This document shows positions 34,035 to 44,855 of a stretch of DNA of 64,000 bases, one piece after another (the first letter of the stretch is position 1; every line of letters starts with the position of its first letter). The stretch spans positions 124,001 to 188,000 of the forward strand of contig SECP01000001.1 of the NCBI GenBank assembly GCA_004193285.1, in the 5' to 3' direction. A program made the translations under genes and the position numbers. The notes below the pieces were generated by a model. The model searched no databases. It saw only the letters and a program-made list of their open reading frames with translations, and was not told the origin of the DNA. This DNA comes from Myxococcales bacterium. GTDB taxonomy: Bacteria > Myxococcota_A > Polyangia > Polyangiales > Polyangiaceae.

Positions 34035-34046
34035 AGACAGCTGTCT
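34035..34046. promoter_or_regulatory. Perfect 12-bp palindrome upstream of cysK
   Basis: AGACAGCTGTCT, 41 bp before the cysK ATG. It uses AGAC/GTCT half-sites in the order opposite to the 16-bp boxes, so it could be bound by the same or a related regulator. Confidence 0.4.
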
Positions 34047-34087
34047 CTTTTCCTCAAATCGCGGCCCCACCGCGCGAGGTCCGGTCC

Positions 34088-35071
34088 ATGTCGGTAAGCG
34101 TTCCCTGGTTCGAGAGCTACGCGGAGTCCATCGGTGGCACTCCGCTCGTGAGGTTACGTCGCGTGGTCGACGGCGCGCACGGCCGCGTGTTCGCGAAGGT
34201 GGAGAGCCACAGCCCGGCCAGCTCCGTGAAGTGCCGCCTCGGCTCCGCGCTCATCATCGACGCAGAGCGCCGGGGAGTGCTCGGACCCGGCAAGGAGATC
34301 GTCGAGCCGACGAGCGGCAACACCGGCATCGCGCTGGCGTTCATGGCCGCGACGCGCGGCTACCCGCTCACGCTCGTGATGCCGGAGACGATGAGCTACG
34401 AGCGGCGCAAGTTGCTGCGGGCCTATGGCGCCAAGCTGGTCCTCACCGACGGTGGCTTGGGGATGGAGGGCGCAGTGAAAGCGGCGGAGACGATCGCGGC
34501 GGCCGCCCCCGATTACTACGTGCTCTTGCAGCAGTTCAAGAACCCGGCCAACGCGGAGGTGCACGAGCGCACGACGGGGCCGGAGATTTGGAACGACACG
34601 CGCGGCGAGGTGGACATCCTGGTGTGCGGCGTCGGCACGGGCGGCACCATCACCGGCATTTCTCGGTACATCAAGCGCGGTCGCGGCAAGGCCATTCGCA
34701 CGGTCGCGGTGGAGCCCGCCGCCAGCCCTATCCTCACGCAACACCGAGCCGGGCAGCCATTGCGGCCGGGGGTGCACAAAATCCAGGGAATTGGCGCCGG
34801 CTTCGTGCCGGACGTGCTCGACCTTTCGCTCGTCGACTCCATCGAGCTCGTCAGCAACGAGGAGGCCATCGAGGGTGCCCGCCGACTCACCCGCGAGGAA
34901 GGTATTCTATCTGGCATCTCGGGGGGCGCGGCGGCAGCGGTCGCGGTGCGGCTGGCGAAGCAGCCCGAGAACCACGACAAGACCATCGTTTGCATCCTGC
35001 CGGATTCGGGCGAGCGCTATCTCACGACCGAGCTCTTCGACGGCTTTCAGGAACAGGAGCTGGCGTCGTGA
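34088..35071 (+). CDS. cysK: Cysteine synthase (O-acetylserine sulfhydrylase)
   Basis: A 327-residue PLP enzyme. The PLP lysine is Lys48 in SSVKCRLG, the phosphate/asparagine loop [10 protein letters not shown] lies near 74-83, [16 protein letters not shown] binds the PLP phosphate, and [14 protein letters not shown] follows. It makes cysteine from O-acetylserine and sulfide, the final step for sulfur released by the desulfonation enzymes of this region. It overlaps the serine acetyltransferase gene (GTGA). The usual SSVKDR is SSVKCR here, a small variation next to the catalytic lysine. Confidence 0.94.
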   Translation: MSVSVPWFESYAESIGGTPLVRLRRVVDGAHGRVFAKVESHSPASSVKCRLGSALIIDAERRGVLGPGKEIVEPTSGNTGIALAFMAATRGYPLTLVMPETMSYERRKLLRAYGAKLVLTDGGLGMEGAVKAAETIAAAAPDYYVLLQQFKNPANAEVHERTTGPEIWNDTRGEVDILVCGVGTGGTITGISRYIKRGRGKAIRTVAVEPAASPILTQHRAGQPLRPGVHKIQGIGAGFVPDVLDLSLVDSIELVSNEEAIEGARRLTREEGILSGISGGAAAAVAVRLAKQPENHDKTIVCILPDSGERYLTTELFDGFQEQELAS

Positions 35072-36011
35072 CGAGCGGCATCGTTTGGGATCGGGAGCCT
35101 TCGGCGCGCGCGCTCGTCACCGAGGGGTGGGATCTCACTCCCATCGTCAAGGAGCTGCGCAGCCCGAGCCGCGCGCTCGGCAACACCCATGGGCTCCTCG
35201 CGCGACGCGAGCTGCCCTCGCACGACGCGCTCGTAGCGATCGCGCGCTCTCTTCGCTCGGTGCTCTTTCCGGCTCACTTCGGCCCCTCGGATTTGACGGA
35301 GGAGGGGCTCGAATACTTCGTCGGGCATACGCTCGACGCGACGCTGCTGGCTCTGCACGAACAGGTGCGACGCGCGCTCAGCTACGCCGACCACAGCGCG
35401 CCGCGCCGCGACCGCGCCACCGAGATCGTGCGCGCTTTCGCGAGCCGGTTGCCCCACGTGCGCGCGCTGCTGGACAGCGACGCCCGCGCCGCCTTCGACG
35501 GGGACCCGGCGGCGACGAGTATCGACGAAGCCATCTTTTGCTATCCCGGCATCGCCGCGGTCACGCTGCACCGCTTGGCCCACGAGCTGTACCGGCTGGA
35601 GGTGCCGCTCATTCCCCGAATCGTGGCCGAGATCGCGCACGCGGACACGGGCGTGGATCTTCACCCCGGGGCCGAGATAGGCGGGAGCTTCTTCATCGAC
35701 CACGGCACCGCGGTGGTGGTCGGGGAGACGACCCGCATCGGCGAGCGCGTTCGCCTGTACCAAGGCGTCACCCTCGGCGCGAAGAGCTTTCCTCTGGACG
35801 ATGACGGCAACCCCACCAAGGGTGAGCCGCGCCACCCGATCGTGGAAGATGACGTTGTGATTTACGCGGGAGCCACCGTGCTCGGGCGCATTCGCATTGG
35901 CGCCGGCTCCACGATTGGCGGTAACGTGTGGCTCACCCGCAGCGTGCCGCCCCACAGCCGCGTCACCCAGGCGCAGGCGCGGAGCGAGGCCTTCGAAGGC
36001 GGCGGCGGGAT

Positions 36012-36015
<4 letters not shown>
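35068..36015 (+). CDS. cysE: Serine O-acetyltransferase
   Basis: A 315-residue protein starting at GTG 35,068, overlapping the cysK stop by 4 bp. The N-terminal half is the helical SAT domain ([29 protein letters not shown]). The C-terminal half is a left-handed hexapeptide-repeat domain: [57 protein letters not shown]. It makes O-acetylserine for CysK. The [17 protein letters not shown] segment is typical of EpsC/SAT forms. The cysK-cysE pair may form the cysteine synthase complex. Confidence 0.92.
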
Positions 36016-38334
<2,319 letters not shown>

Positions 38335-38352
38335 CTATAGCAGCCGGCCGCT

Positions 38353-39603
38353 ATGGATGCCGAGCGCAGCGCGCCAGAAACCCTGGAAAATAGCCCCCAA
38401 CGGCCCAGCGTGGAGTTCATCGCGCTGGTTGCGCTGACGACGTCGCTCGTGGCGATGGCGATAGACACGATGCTGCCCGCGCTCGGAGTGATGGCGAGTG
38501 AGCTCGGCGCCGCCAGCCCCAACGACCGCCAGCTCGTGCTCAGCGCGTTCTTCGGGGGGATGATGGTGGGGCAGGTGCTGTGCGGTCCCGCGTCGGACAG
38601 CCTGGGGCGACGTCGCGCGCTGTTCATCGGCATCGCGCTGTTCGTCGTGGGCAACTTGATGTGCGCGCTCGCGCCGAGCTTCGGAGTGCTCCTCGCGGGG
38701 CGCGCGCTTTCGGGCTTCGGCGCGGCGAGCCCTCGCATCGTCTCGGTCGCGATGGTGCGCGACGCGTACGGGGGGCGCGGAATGGCGAGGGTGATGTCGT
38801 TCGTCTCGACCGTATTCATCTTGGTACCGGTCCTGGCTCCATCCATCGGACAAGGCGTGCTCGTCGTCGCAAGCTGGCGGGCCATCTACTGGGGTCTGGT
38901 GGTGATGGCGATCGTGAACTCCATCTGGCTCGCGCTTCGGCAACCGGAGACTTTGCCGGAGAGCCGGCGCGTGCCCTTCTCGGTGCGCAACGTCCTCAGC
39001 GGCGCCGCGCAGACCTTCCGGCATCCGCTCACCCTCGGCTACATGATGGGGACGGGCGTCGTGTTCGGCGCCTTCATCAACTACCTGTCGACCGCGCAGC
39101 AGATCTTCCAGGAACAGTACGGCGTGGGTAAGCTGTTTCCCGTCTACTTCGGGCTGCTCGCCAGCGGCATCGGCGTCGCCTCTTTCGTCAACGGGAGGCT
39201 CGTGATGCGCTTCGGCATGCGCCAGCTGAGCCGAATTGCGCTCGTTGGCGCGAGCTCCCTTTCGCTCGTGGCGCTCTTCGGCGCGGCGCTGTGGCACGGC
39301 CACCCGCCGCTGCCGGCGCTCATGGCCTACCTGATTCCGTGCTTCTTCTTCAACGGCATTCTGTTCGGTAATTTCAACGCGCGCGCCATGGAACCCATGG
39401 GTCGCATCGCTGGCGTGGCGGCGGCCGTCATTGGCTCCGTCGGCACTCTCGTCGCGCTCGCGATCGGAACGCCGTTCGGCCGAGCCTACGACGGTACCGT
39501 GCTACCGCTCATCGGCGGCTACCTGACGAGCGGCGTGCTCGGGCTCCTGCTCACGACGTGGGCGGAGCGCAAGAACGAAGCGCTCGGCGCTTCCGCTCAG
39601 TGA
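38353..39603 (+). CDS. MFS drug-resistance transporter, Bcr/CflA family
   Basis: A 416-residue protein with 12 predicted membrane segments. The loop 2-3 signature is GPASDSLGRRRALF, and the first helix segment VEFIALVALTTSLVAMAIDTMLPALGVMASELG is like Bcr/CflA proton-drug antiporters. ARVMSFVSTVFILVPVLAPSIGQ is motif C-like. Substrates of relatives include bicyclomycin and chloramphenicol; here unknown. It is divergent from icd (57-bp gap), and its last 7 bp overlap the convergent HEAT-repeat gene. Confidence 0.88.
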   Translation: MDAERSAPETLENSPQRPSVEFIALVALTTSLVAMAIDTMLPALGVMASELGAASPNDRQLVLSAFFGGMMVGQVLCGPASDSLGRRRALFIGIALFVVGNLMCALAPSFGVLLAGRALSGFGAASPRIVSVAMVRDAYGGRGMARVMSFVSTVFILVPVLAPSIGQGVLVVASWRAIYWGLVVMAIVNSIWLALRQPETLPESRRVPFSVRNVLSGAAQTFRHPLTLGYMMGTGVVFGAFINYLSTAQQIFQEQYGVGKLFPVYFGLLASGIGVASFVNGRLVMRFGMRQLSRIALVGASSLSLVALFGAALWHGHPPLPALMAYLIPCFFFNGILFGNFNARAMEPMGRIAGVAAAVIGSVGTLVALAIGTPFGRAYDGTVLPLIGGYLTSGVLGLLLTTWAERKNEALGASAQ

Positions 39604-40544
39604 GGCGCGACCGGAATTTGCGGCAATGCGGCCAGCGCGCGCCGGGCCGCTTTGTTCACTTCGCTATCTGGGTCGCTCAGCAGCTGCTCGAGCGCGCTCG
39701 TCGCGAAGGTTGCGCGTAGCTTGCCGAGCGCGTTCGCGGCGGCTCGCCGGACATCCGGCACGGCGTCCCGCAAAAGCGCGAGGAGCTCGGCGCCGTGCGC
39801 CTGGCCGCCCACGTCCGCGAGGGCCAGCGCGGCCTCTTTGCGGACCTGCCACTGTGCGTCGTTCAGGAGCTTAGCCAGGCCTTCCGCGGAGAGCGGGCTG
39901 CCGTGCTTGCCCAGCTGCTTGATCGCGTCCGCTCGCACCCGCCAGTCTTCGTCCTTCAAGGCGGCCAGTAGGGCGAGCCTCACCTCTTGAGTGCGCGCGT
40001 AGTCCAGCGCGCCGATGGCGAGTCGGCGCACGCTAGGCTCCGGGTCTTGCAAGCGTTCGCGCAGCGGGGCGATGCTCTTTTCGGACCGGAGGTAGCCCAG
40101 CGCGATCACTGCCTGCTCACGGACGGCGGCGCTTTCATCAGCTAGGCGGAGCGTGATGGGCGCCTCCGCCTCCGGCGCGCGATGATCACGCAGCCCCGCG
40201 ATGCTTGCGGCTCGTACCTCCGCTCGCGGGTGGGTCAAGATGTTCAACAAGAGCTCGACTGCTTCCGGCCCGCGGCTGTCCCTCACCGCGGCCGCCGCGG
40301 CTTGACGAACTCGCTCGGCCTCGTCGGCCAAGGCCGCGACGATCGTCGGGGTGGCGCGCGGGTCCCCGAGGTCGTCCAGGTGTACGATGGCGAGCTCACG
40401 CACGGTAGCGTCTGCGTCCTTGGCCGCGATCAAAAGGAGGTCGAGCGCCTCGTCGTCCAGCGCGTCCCCCAGCTCCGTGAGCGCGAGCTGGCGGGAGCCT
40501 GCGTCGTCGCTCTGGAGCAGCTTTCGGATCTGTTCGATGTCCAT
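39597..40544 (-). CDS. HEAT-repeat protein
   Basis: A 315-residue protein starting at ATG 40,544 (MDIEQIRKLLQ), built almost entirely of about ten HEAT/PBS-lyase-type repeats of about 31 residues (e.g. SAAVREQAVIALGYLRSEKSIAPLRERLQDPEPSVRRLAIGAL). Such solenoids bind proteins; no catalytic motif is seen. It follows the ferredoxin of the AsfA-like unit by 5 bp on the same strand, so it is the third gene of that operon and may help assembly of the flavoprotein-ferredoxin system. It overlaps the MFS gene by 7 bp tail-to-tail. Confidence 0.85.
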   Translation of the reverse strand: MDIEQIRKLLQSDDAGSRQLALTELGDALDDEALDLLLIAAKDADATVRELAIVHLDDLGDPRATPTIVAALADEAERVRQAAAAAVRDSRGPEAVELLLNILTHPRAEVRAASIAGLRDHRAPEAEAPITLRLADESAAVREQAVIALGYLRSEKSIAPLRERLQDPEPSVRRLAIGALDYARTQEVRLALLAALKDEDWRVRADAIKQLGKHGSPLSAEGLAKLLNDAQWQVRKEAALALADVGGQAHGAELLALLRDAVPDVRRAAANALGKLRATFATSALEQLLSDPDSEVNKAARRALAALPQIPVAPH

Positions 40545-40549
40545 GCGAA

Positions 40550-40834
40550 TCAGCGCAAAAGGTAGGGAATTTTGACGACGATGGCGTCTTTGGGGCAGTC
40601 GTTCTCGCACGCGAGGCAGTACCAGCACTCGTCGAAGCGCATGTGCGCCTTACCGGTCTCGGGGTTCACGGCGAGGCAATCCACCGGGCACGAGTCGATG
40701 CACACCTTGCACCCCTTGATGCATTTGTCCTCGTTCACGATCACGGGCACATCGAAGCGCTGGGTGGTTTGAGCGGCGCGGGCCCGCGTGGCTTCAGCCG
40801 CTTTGACCGCCTCTCGGTTTTCCAGGTTGCTCAT
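40550..40834 (-). CDS. Ferredoxin with two [4Fe-4S] motifs, AsfB/AprB-like
   Basis: A 94-residue protein from ATG 40,834. A roughly 30-residue N-terminal stretch precedes CIKGCKVCIDSCP (C-x3-C-x2-C-x3-CP, one residue wider than normal in the first gap) and CWYCLACENDCP. Two [4Fe-4S] clusters are expected. It overlaps the flavoprotein stop (ATGA). The gene pair resembles asfAB of Pseudomonas putida arylsulfonate desulfonation and the adenylylsulfate reductase AprAB arrangement, so it should pass electrons to or from the flavoprotein. Confidence 0.83.
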   Translation of the reverse strand: MSNLENREAVKAAEATRARAAQTTQRFDVPVIVNEDKCIKGCKVCIDSCPVDCLAVNPETGKAHMRFDECWYCLACENDCPKDAIVVKIPYLLR

Positions 40835-42567
40835 GCGCTCGCCGCAATTCCGGGGGACGGGTTGACGCGGATGTGGTGGTAGGAGCTGAGCTCGCTTTGA
40901 GCGAGCGGCACCAGGTAGGGCGCTACGGGGCGTTTGAACGCGGTCATCTCTCCGCTTGGGTCTTTCTTCAAGTTCACGTGGCAAAACCAGTCTTCGTTGT
41001 TCATCTCCGGGTAGTCCACCCGGTGATGGTAGAGCCCCCAGCGGCTCTCTTTCCGGAACAAGGAGGCGCGCGCGGCCATCTCGGCGCAGTCGCGGATGAA
41101 GTGGCACTCGAGCACACGCATCAGCTCGTGGGGACCGCTCGCGCCGAGCTCCTCCAGCTCCTCTTTGGCGCGCATGAAATGAGCGAGCCCGGTCTGCATG
41201 CGGTGCTCGCTCTTCGGCGGCTGCAAGTAGTCGTTCACCAGGCGCCTTACCTTGTACTCGTATTGATGATGCGGCAGGCCCAGCGGGCGCTCTAGGGGGG
41301 CGAAGATGCGCCGACGCTCCTGCTCGACGTCGTCTTTGGGAAGGTCGACGAGCTCCAGCGCATTGACGTAGCTGGCGGCATTTTCGGCCGCGATCTGCCC
41401 GTAGGTGAGGGCGCCGAGCAGGTAGTTGTGAGGAACGCAGGCCATGTCCCCAGCCGCGTACAGCCCGGGGACGGACGTCTCCGCGCGCTCGCTTACCCAC
41501 ACCCCGGAGGCGCTGTGCCCGCTGCACAGCCCAATCTCGGAGATGTGCATCTCCACCAGATTCGAGGCGTAGGTGTTGCCCCGCCCGAGGTGGAACCTAC
41601 CCCGGCTGGGGCGCTCGGTGCGGTGCAGCACGCTTTCGATCTCGCTGATGGTCTCCGGCGCGAGGTGGTCGAGCTTCAGGTAGATGGGCCCGTTCTCCGA
41701 CATGAGCTCCCGGTAGAACTCCATCATCATCTGCCCGCTCCAGTAGTCGCTCTCGATGAAGCGGTGACCTTTGGCGTTTACGGTGTGGCCGCCGAAGGGC
41801 CCGGTGACGTAGGCGCAGGCAGGGCCGTTGTAGTCCTTGATGAGGGGATTGATCTGAAAGCACTCGATGCCGGTCAGCTCCGCCCCCGCATGGTATGCCA
41901 TGGAGTACCCGTCGCCGGCGTTGGAAGGATTCTCGTACGTGCCGTACAGGTAGCCGGACGCCGGCAAGCCGAGCCGGCCCGACGCGCCGCAGCACAAAAT
42001 CACCGCTTTGCAGCGGATGAGATGCAGATGCCCCTCGCGCGTGTCCAGCCCGATGACACCGACGACGCGCCCGCCGTCCACCACCACGCGAGTAGCCATG
42101 ATGCGGTTGCTCACCTGAACCAGGGCGCGCTTGATGCGCCGGGTCAGGATCTTCTTCAGGTCGTACCCCTCGGGCATCGGCAGGACGTAGCTGCCGTTGT
42201 GGTGCACCTTTTTGACGTCGAACTCGCCCGTCTCGGTCTTTTGAAACTTCACGCCCCAGCGATCGAGCTCCTCGATCATCGAGAAGCTCCGCTTCGCGTA
42301 CTCGTAGACCGCCGCCTGATCGACGATGCCATCGTTGGCCATCGTGATCTCTTTCACGTACTGCTCGGGGGTTGCGTGGCCGGGAATGACGGCGTTGTTC
42401 AGGCCGTCCATGCCGATGGCGATGGCCCCGCTGCGCTTGATGTTCGCTTTCTCGAGGAGCAGAACCCGCGCTTTGGGCATGAGCTCCTTGGCGCGAATGG
42501 CTGCCGTCGAGCCCGCGCTGCCGCCGCCAATCACCACGATGTCCGCGTCGAAGAGCTCGTCTTGCAT
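40831..42567 (-). CDS. FAD-dependent oxidoreductase, AsfA/AprA (fumarate reductase flavoprotein) family
   Basis: A 578-residue flavoprotein with FAD-binding DIVVIGGGSAGSTAAIRAKE at 8-27. RSGAIAIGMDGLNNAVIPG and later GLYAAGDMACVPHNYLLGALTYGQIAAENAA are typical of AprA/SdhA-type flavoproteins. Linked to a two-cluster ferredoxin, it resembles AsfA, needed for arylsulfonate desulfonation in Pseudomonas putida, more than dissimilatory AprA; no sat or aprM is nearby. It starts at ATG 42,567, 7 nt after the predicted start of a strong sigma-54 promoter with three upstream palindromes. The catalytic role (reductase for an oxygenase, or direct desulfonation) is unresolved. Confidence 0.82.
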   Translation of the reverse strand: MQDELFDADIVVIGGGSAGSTAAIRAKELMPKARVLLLEKANIKRSGAIAIGMDGLNNAVIPGHATPEQYVKEITMANDGIVDQAAVYEYAKRSFSMIEELDRWGVKFQKTETGEFDVKKVHHNGSYVLPMPEGYDLKKILTRRIKRALVQVSNRIMATRVVVDGGRVVGVIGLDTREGHLHLIRCKAVILCCGASGRLGLPASGYLYGTYENPSNAGDGYSMAYHAGAELTGIECFQINPLIKDYNGPACAYVTGPFGGHTVNAKGHRFIESDYWSGQMMMEFYRELMSENGPIYLKLDHLAPETISEIESVLHRTERPSRGRFHLGRGNTYASNLVEMHISEIGLCSGHSASGVWVSERAETSVPGLYAAGDMACVPHNYLLGALTYGQIAAENAASYVNALELVDLPKDDVEQERRRIFAPLERPLGLPHHQYEYKVRRLVNDYLQPPKSEHRMQTGLAHFMRAKEELEELGASGPHELMRVLECHFIRDCAEMAARASLFRKESRWGLYHHRVDYPEMNNEDWFCHVNLKKDPSGEMTAFKRPVAPYLVPLAQSELSSYHHIRVNPSPGIAASA

Positions 42568-42583
42568 ACGTAGCTCGCTGCGT

Positions 42584-42601
42584 TTGCAAGGTCCGGGCCG
42601 C
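42584..42601 (-). promoter_or_regulatory. Sigma-54 (-24/-12) promoter of the AsfA-like operon
   Basis: Minus-strand CGGCCCGGACCTTGCA: the GG (complement of 42,598-99) and GC (complement of 42,586-87) are 10 bases apart, with a perfect TTGCA. Start near 42,574. Confidence 0.7.
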
Positions 42602-42642
42602 AGCCACGAAACAATCAGCAAGGCCCGCGAGGGTGGGCAGGT

Positions 42643-42698
42643 TGCTGCTCCACGAGCACGGCTGCTTCTGGAGCAGCAGCGGTGCTGACTGCCCAGCA
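42643..42698. promoter_or_regulatory. Three 16-bp enhancer palindromes at 20-bp spacing
   Basis: Sites at 42,643 (TGCTGCTCCACGAGCA), 42,663 (TGCTTCTGGAGCAGCA) and 42,683 (TGCTGACTGCCCAGCA). They start exactly 20 bp apart, about two helix turns, so they lie on one face of the DNA. Centres are about 76, 96 and 116 bp upstream of the predicted AsfA-like start. Each keeps most of TGYTGC-N4-GCARCA. Confidence 0.6.
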
Positions 42699-42718
42699 GA
42701 ACCGGCCGCGCGAGCCCA

Positions 42719-42734
42719 GTCTGTCTCGGAAGAC
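42719..42734. promoter_or_regulatory. GTCY-N8-RGAC operator-like box 10
   Basis: GTCTGTCTCGGAAGAC, between the AsfA-like operon and regulator 2, 122 bp before the start of regulator 2. Confidence 0.45.
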
Positions 42735-42855
42735 GCCGGCGGCAGCCGAATATCCGCTCAAGCGGACAGGTGCAGGTCGTCTTAGCGTAGTTAAATGACG
42801 GGAATTTCTCGTATAGTGGACGAGGGCGGGGGCGCATGTTAGGCCGTGGGTCGCC

Positions 42856-44811
42856 ATGCCCGTCCTCACCTTGCCCGGTACCGGCCCGTCGCCCACCGTG
42901 CGCGCGAAGGCCCTCGTCTTCGAAGATCCGCGCTCCGCGGAGCTGCTGGCGCAGATCGAGCGCGTGGCCCCCAGCGACGCCACCGTGCTCGTCACGGGCG
43001 AGACCGGAACCGGTAAGGAGATCGTAGCGCGGCACCTCCACGAGCTGAGCCGTCGCCACCACGAGGCATTCGTGGCCGTGAACTGCGGCGCGATCGCCGA
43101 GCAGCTCGTGGAAAGCGAGCTGTTCGGCCATGAAAAGGGCGCGTTCACTGGCGCCCAAACGAGTCGCGCGGGCTGGTTCGAGACCGCCCACCGCGGCAGC
43201 CTCTTCTTGGACGAGGTAGGGGACCTCTCACTGCCGCTGCAGGTGAAGCTCCTGCGCGTTCTTCAGGAGGGCGAGGTGGTGCGGCTCGGCTCTCGCGCGA
43301 CGCGCGCCATCGACGTTCGTTTGATCGCGGCCACCAACGTGGACCTGGAAGAGGCGATGGCGGCAGGACATTTCCGCGAGGACCTGTTCTACCGGTTGAA
43401 CGTCACCCAGCTTCGGCTCTTGCCGCTCAGGGAGCGCCTCGGCGACATCCTCCCCCTGGTGCATCACTTCATCGGCGTTTATCAGCGCAAGCTGGACGTT
43501 CAGATATCGGAGCTGTCGCCTTCCGCCGAGCAGCGCCTGCTGGAGCACTCCTGGCCGGGCAACATCCGTGAGCTGGAGAACGTGGTCCATCACGCTTTGC
43601 TCGTAGCGAGAGGTGAGCGCGTCGAAGCCGACGATCTGCGGCTTTCGCCGCAGAAAGCGCGCACTAAGACGAGCTTGCCGGTGGAGGATGGCTTCGCTCT
43701 GCTCGAGACGGCGCTCGCTCGCATCTACGAAGCGCCCGCCCCGAAGCTGTTCGAGCGCATCGAGGAGACGGTGATGCGCACCGCTTACGCGCACGCCGGC
43801 AAGAACCAGCTCAAGACCGCTCGCCTCCTGGACATCAGCCGCAACGTGGTGCGCGCTCGCCTGCTCTCTTATGGAGACCTGGCCGGCAGCTCCCGTCCGC
43901 CCCCCTCGGAGCGTCCGGTCGCGGCCGCTCCGAGCAGCGGGCGACACACGCGCGTGCGGCTGGGCTTTCACAAGTTCGGCGTCCTCACCGTGGTCAAAGC
44001 GCTGGGCACGTTCGACGCGCTCCTCGCGGCCAAGGGCATCCACGTGGAGTGGTGCGAATTTCCCGCTGGTCCGGAGGTTGCGAGCGCCATTCAAGCAGGG
44101 GACGTAGCGCTCGGCGTCGTCGGAGATTGCCCGTCGGTCCTCGCGCAGGCGGACGACGCCAGGTTCGTTTACGTGGCCGCCGAGGCTCCCGCTCCGGAAG
44201 CGGAAGCGATCATCGTGCACGAGGACTCGGATATCGAGAGCGTCGCCGATCTGCGCGGCCGCAGCGTGGCGCTCAAGCGCGGCTCCAACGTCCACTACCT
44301 GCTCATTCGCGCGCTCGAGGAGGCAGGGGTGGACTACGGGGACGTGCGATTGACCTTTGCGGTCCCGGAGAAGGCCAAGCAGGCGTTCGAATCGCGCCAC
44401 GTGGACGCTTGGGTGATCTGGGATCCGCTGCTCTCCAGCATCCAGCACACCGCTCGCGCCCGCGTGCTGCGAGACGGCCGCGGGCTAACGCTCAACACCG
44501 CGTATTACCTGGCTAATCGCGAGTTCGCGCAAGCTCACCCCGAGCTCGTGGACGAGCTCCTGGTGCACGCGGTCAAGGCGGTGGAGTGGGCCAAGAGCAA
44601 CACGTCTTTGGTGGCCGAGCTGGTCTCCGCGCAGCTCAACATCTCGTCGCGCGCGATCGCCAGCTGGCTTCAGCGGCATCCCACCACCGGTGCGCTGACG
44701 CCGGAGCTGATGGCGTCGCAGCAATCGATCGCCGACACACTCTACCGCTTGCAGCTTCTGCCCAAGCCGGTTCAGGTCGCGGACGCAGGGTGGCGTCGCT
44801 TGGCCAGTTGA
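42856..44811 (+). CDS. SfnR-like sigma-54 activator with C-terminal SsuA-like ligand-binding domain (regulator 2)
   Basis: A 651-residue paralogue of regulator 1. Walker A GETGTGKE is at 48-55, GAFTGA at 95-100, LFLDE for Walker [10 protein letters not shown] at 174-182 and a Fis-type HTH (KNQLKTARLLDISRNVVRARL) at about 317-337. From about 367 a binding-protein-like domain follows: [45 protein letters not shown]. There is no receiver domain and no signal peptide. It is encoded between the AsfA-like operon (divergent) and the third transporter (same strand, 44 bp), both with sigma-54 promoters, so these are its probable targets. Likely ligand: an aryl- or alkylsulfonate inside the cell. Confidence 0.9.
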   Translation: MPVLTLPGTGPSPTVRAKALVFEDPRSAELLAQIERVAPSDATVLVTGETGTGKEIVARHLHELSRRHHEAFVAVNCGAIAEQLVESELFGHEKGAFTGAQTSRAGWFETAHRGSLFLDEVGDLSLPLQVKLLRVLQEGEVVRLGSRATRAIDVRLIAATNVDLEEAMAAGHFREDLFYRLNVTQLRLLPLRERLGDILPLVHHFIGVYQRKLDVQISELSPSAEQRLLEHSWPGNIRELENVVHHALLVARGERVEADDLRLSPQKARTKTSLPVEDGFALLETALARIYEAPAPKLFERIEETVMRTAYAHAGKNQLKTARLLDISRNVVRARLLSYGDLAGSSRPPPSERPVAAAPSSGRHTRVRLGFHKFGVLTVVKALGTFDALLAAKGIHVEWCEFPAGPEVASAIQAGDVALGVVGDCPSVLAQADDARFVYVAAEAPAPEAEAIIVHEDSDIESVADLRGRSVALKRGSNVHYLLIRALEEAGVDYGDVRLTFAVPEKAKQAFESRHVDAWVIWDPLLSSIQHTARARVLRDGRGLTLNTAYYLANREFAQAHPELVDELLVHAVKAVEWAKSNTSLVAELVSAQLNISSRAIASWLQRHPTTGALTPELMASQQSIADTLYRLQLLPKPVQVADAGWRRLAS

Positions 44812-44826
44812 ATCACGAGCAGCCGT

Positions 44827-44842
44827 TGGCTCGGGACTTGCT
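44827..44842 (+). promoter_or_regulatory. Sigma-54 (-24/-12) promoter of the third transporter
   Basis: TGGCTCGGGACTTGCT: GG at 44,828-29, 10 bases, GC at 44,840-41; only one deviation in the -24 box. Start near 44,853, about 3 nt before the ATG. No enhancer palindrome was found in the 150 bp upstream, which is coding. Confidence 0.7.
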
Positions 44843-44855
44843 TATCGGACGCGCG

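Larger units (their letters stand above)
33783..34087. other. Divergent regulator/cysK intergenic region
   Basis: 305 bp without a gene. It holds the box at 33,805-33,820 (regulator side), a hairpin with stem CCAGCCC/GGGCTGG at 33,953-33,975, and the 12-bp perfect palindrome at 34,035-34,046 (cysK side). Confidence 0.6.

Noticed and set aside
40831-42567. Dissimilatory adenylylsulfate reductase (AprAB) for sulfate reduction
   Set aside because: No sat, dsr or qmo genes are present and the surrounding genes are for sulfonate uptake; AsfAB-like is more consistent.
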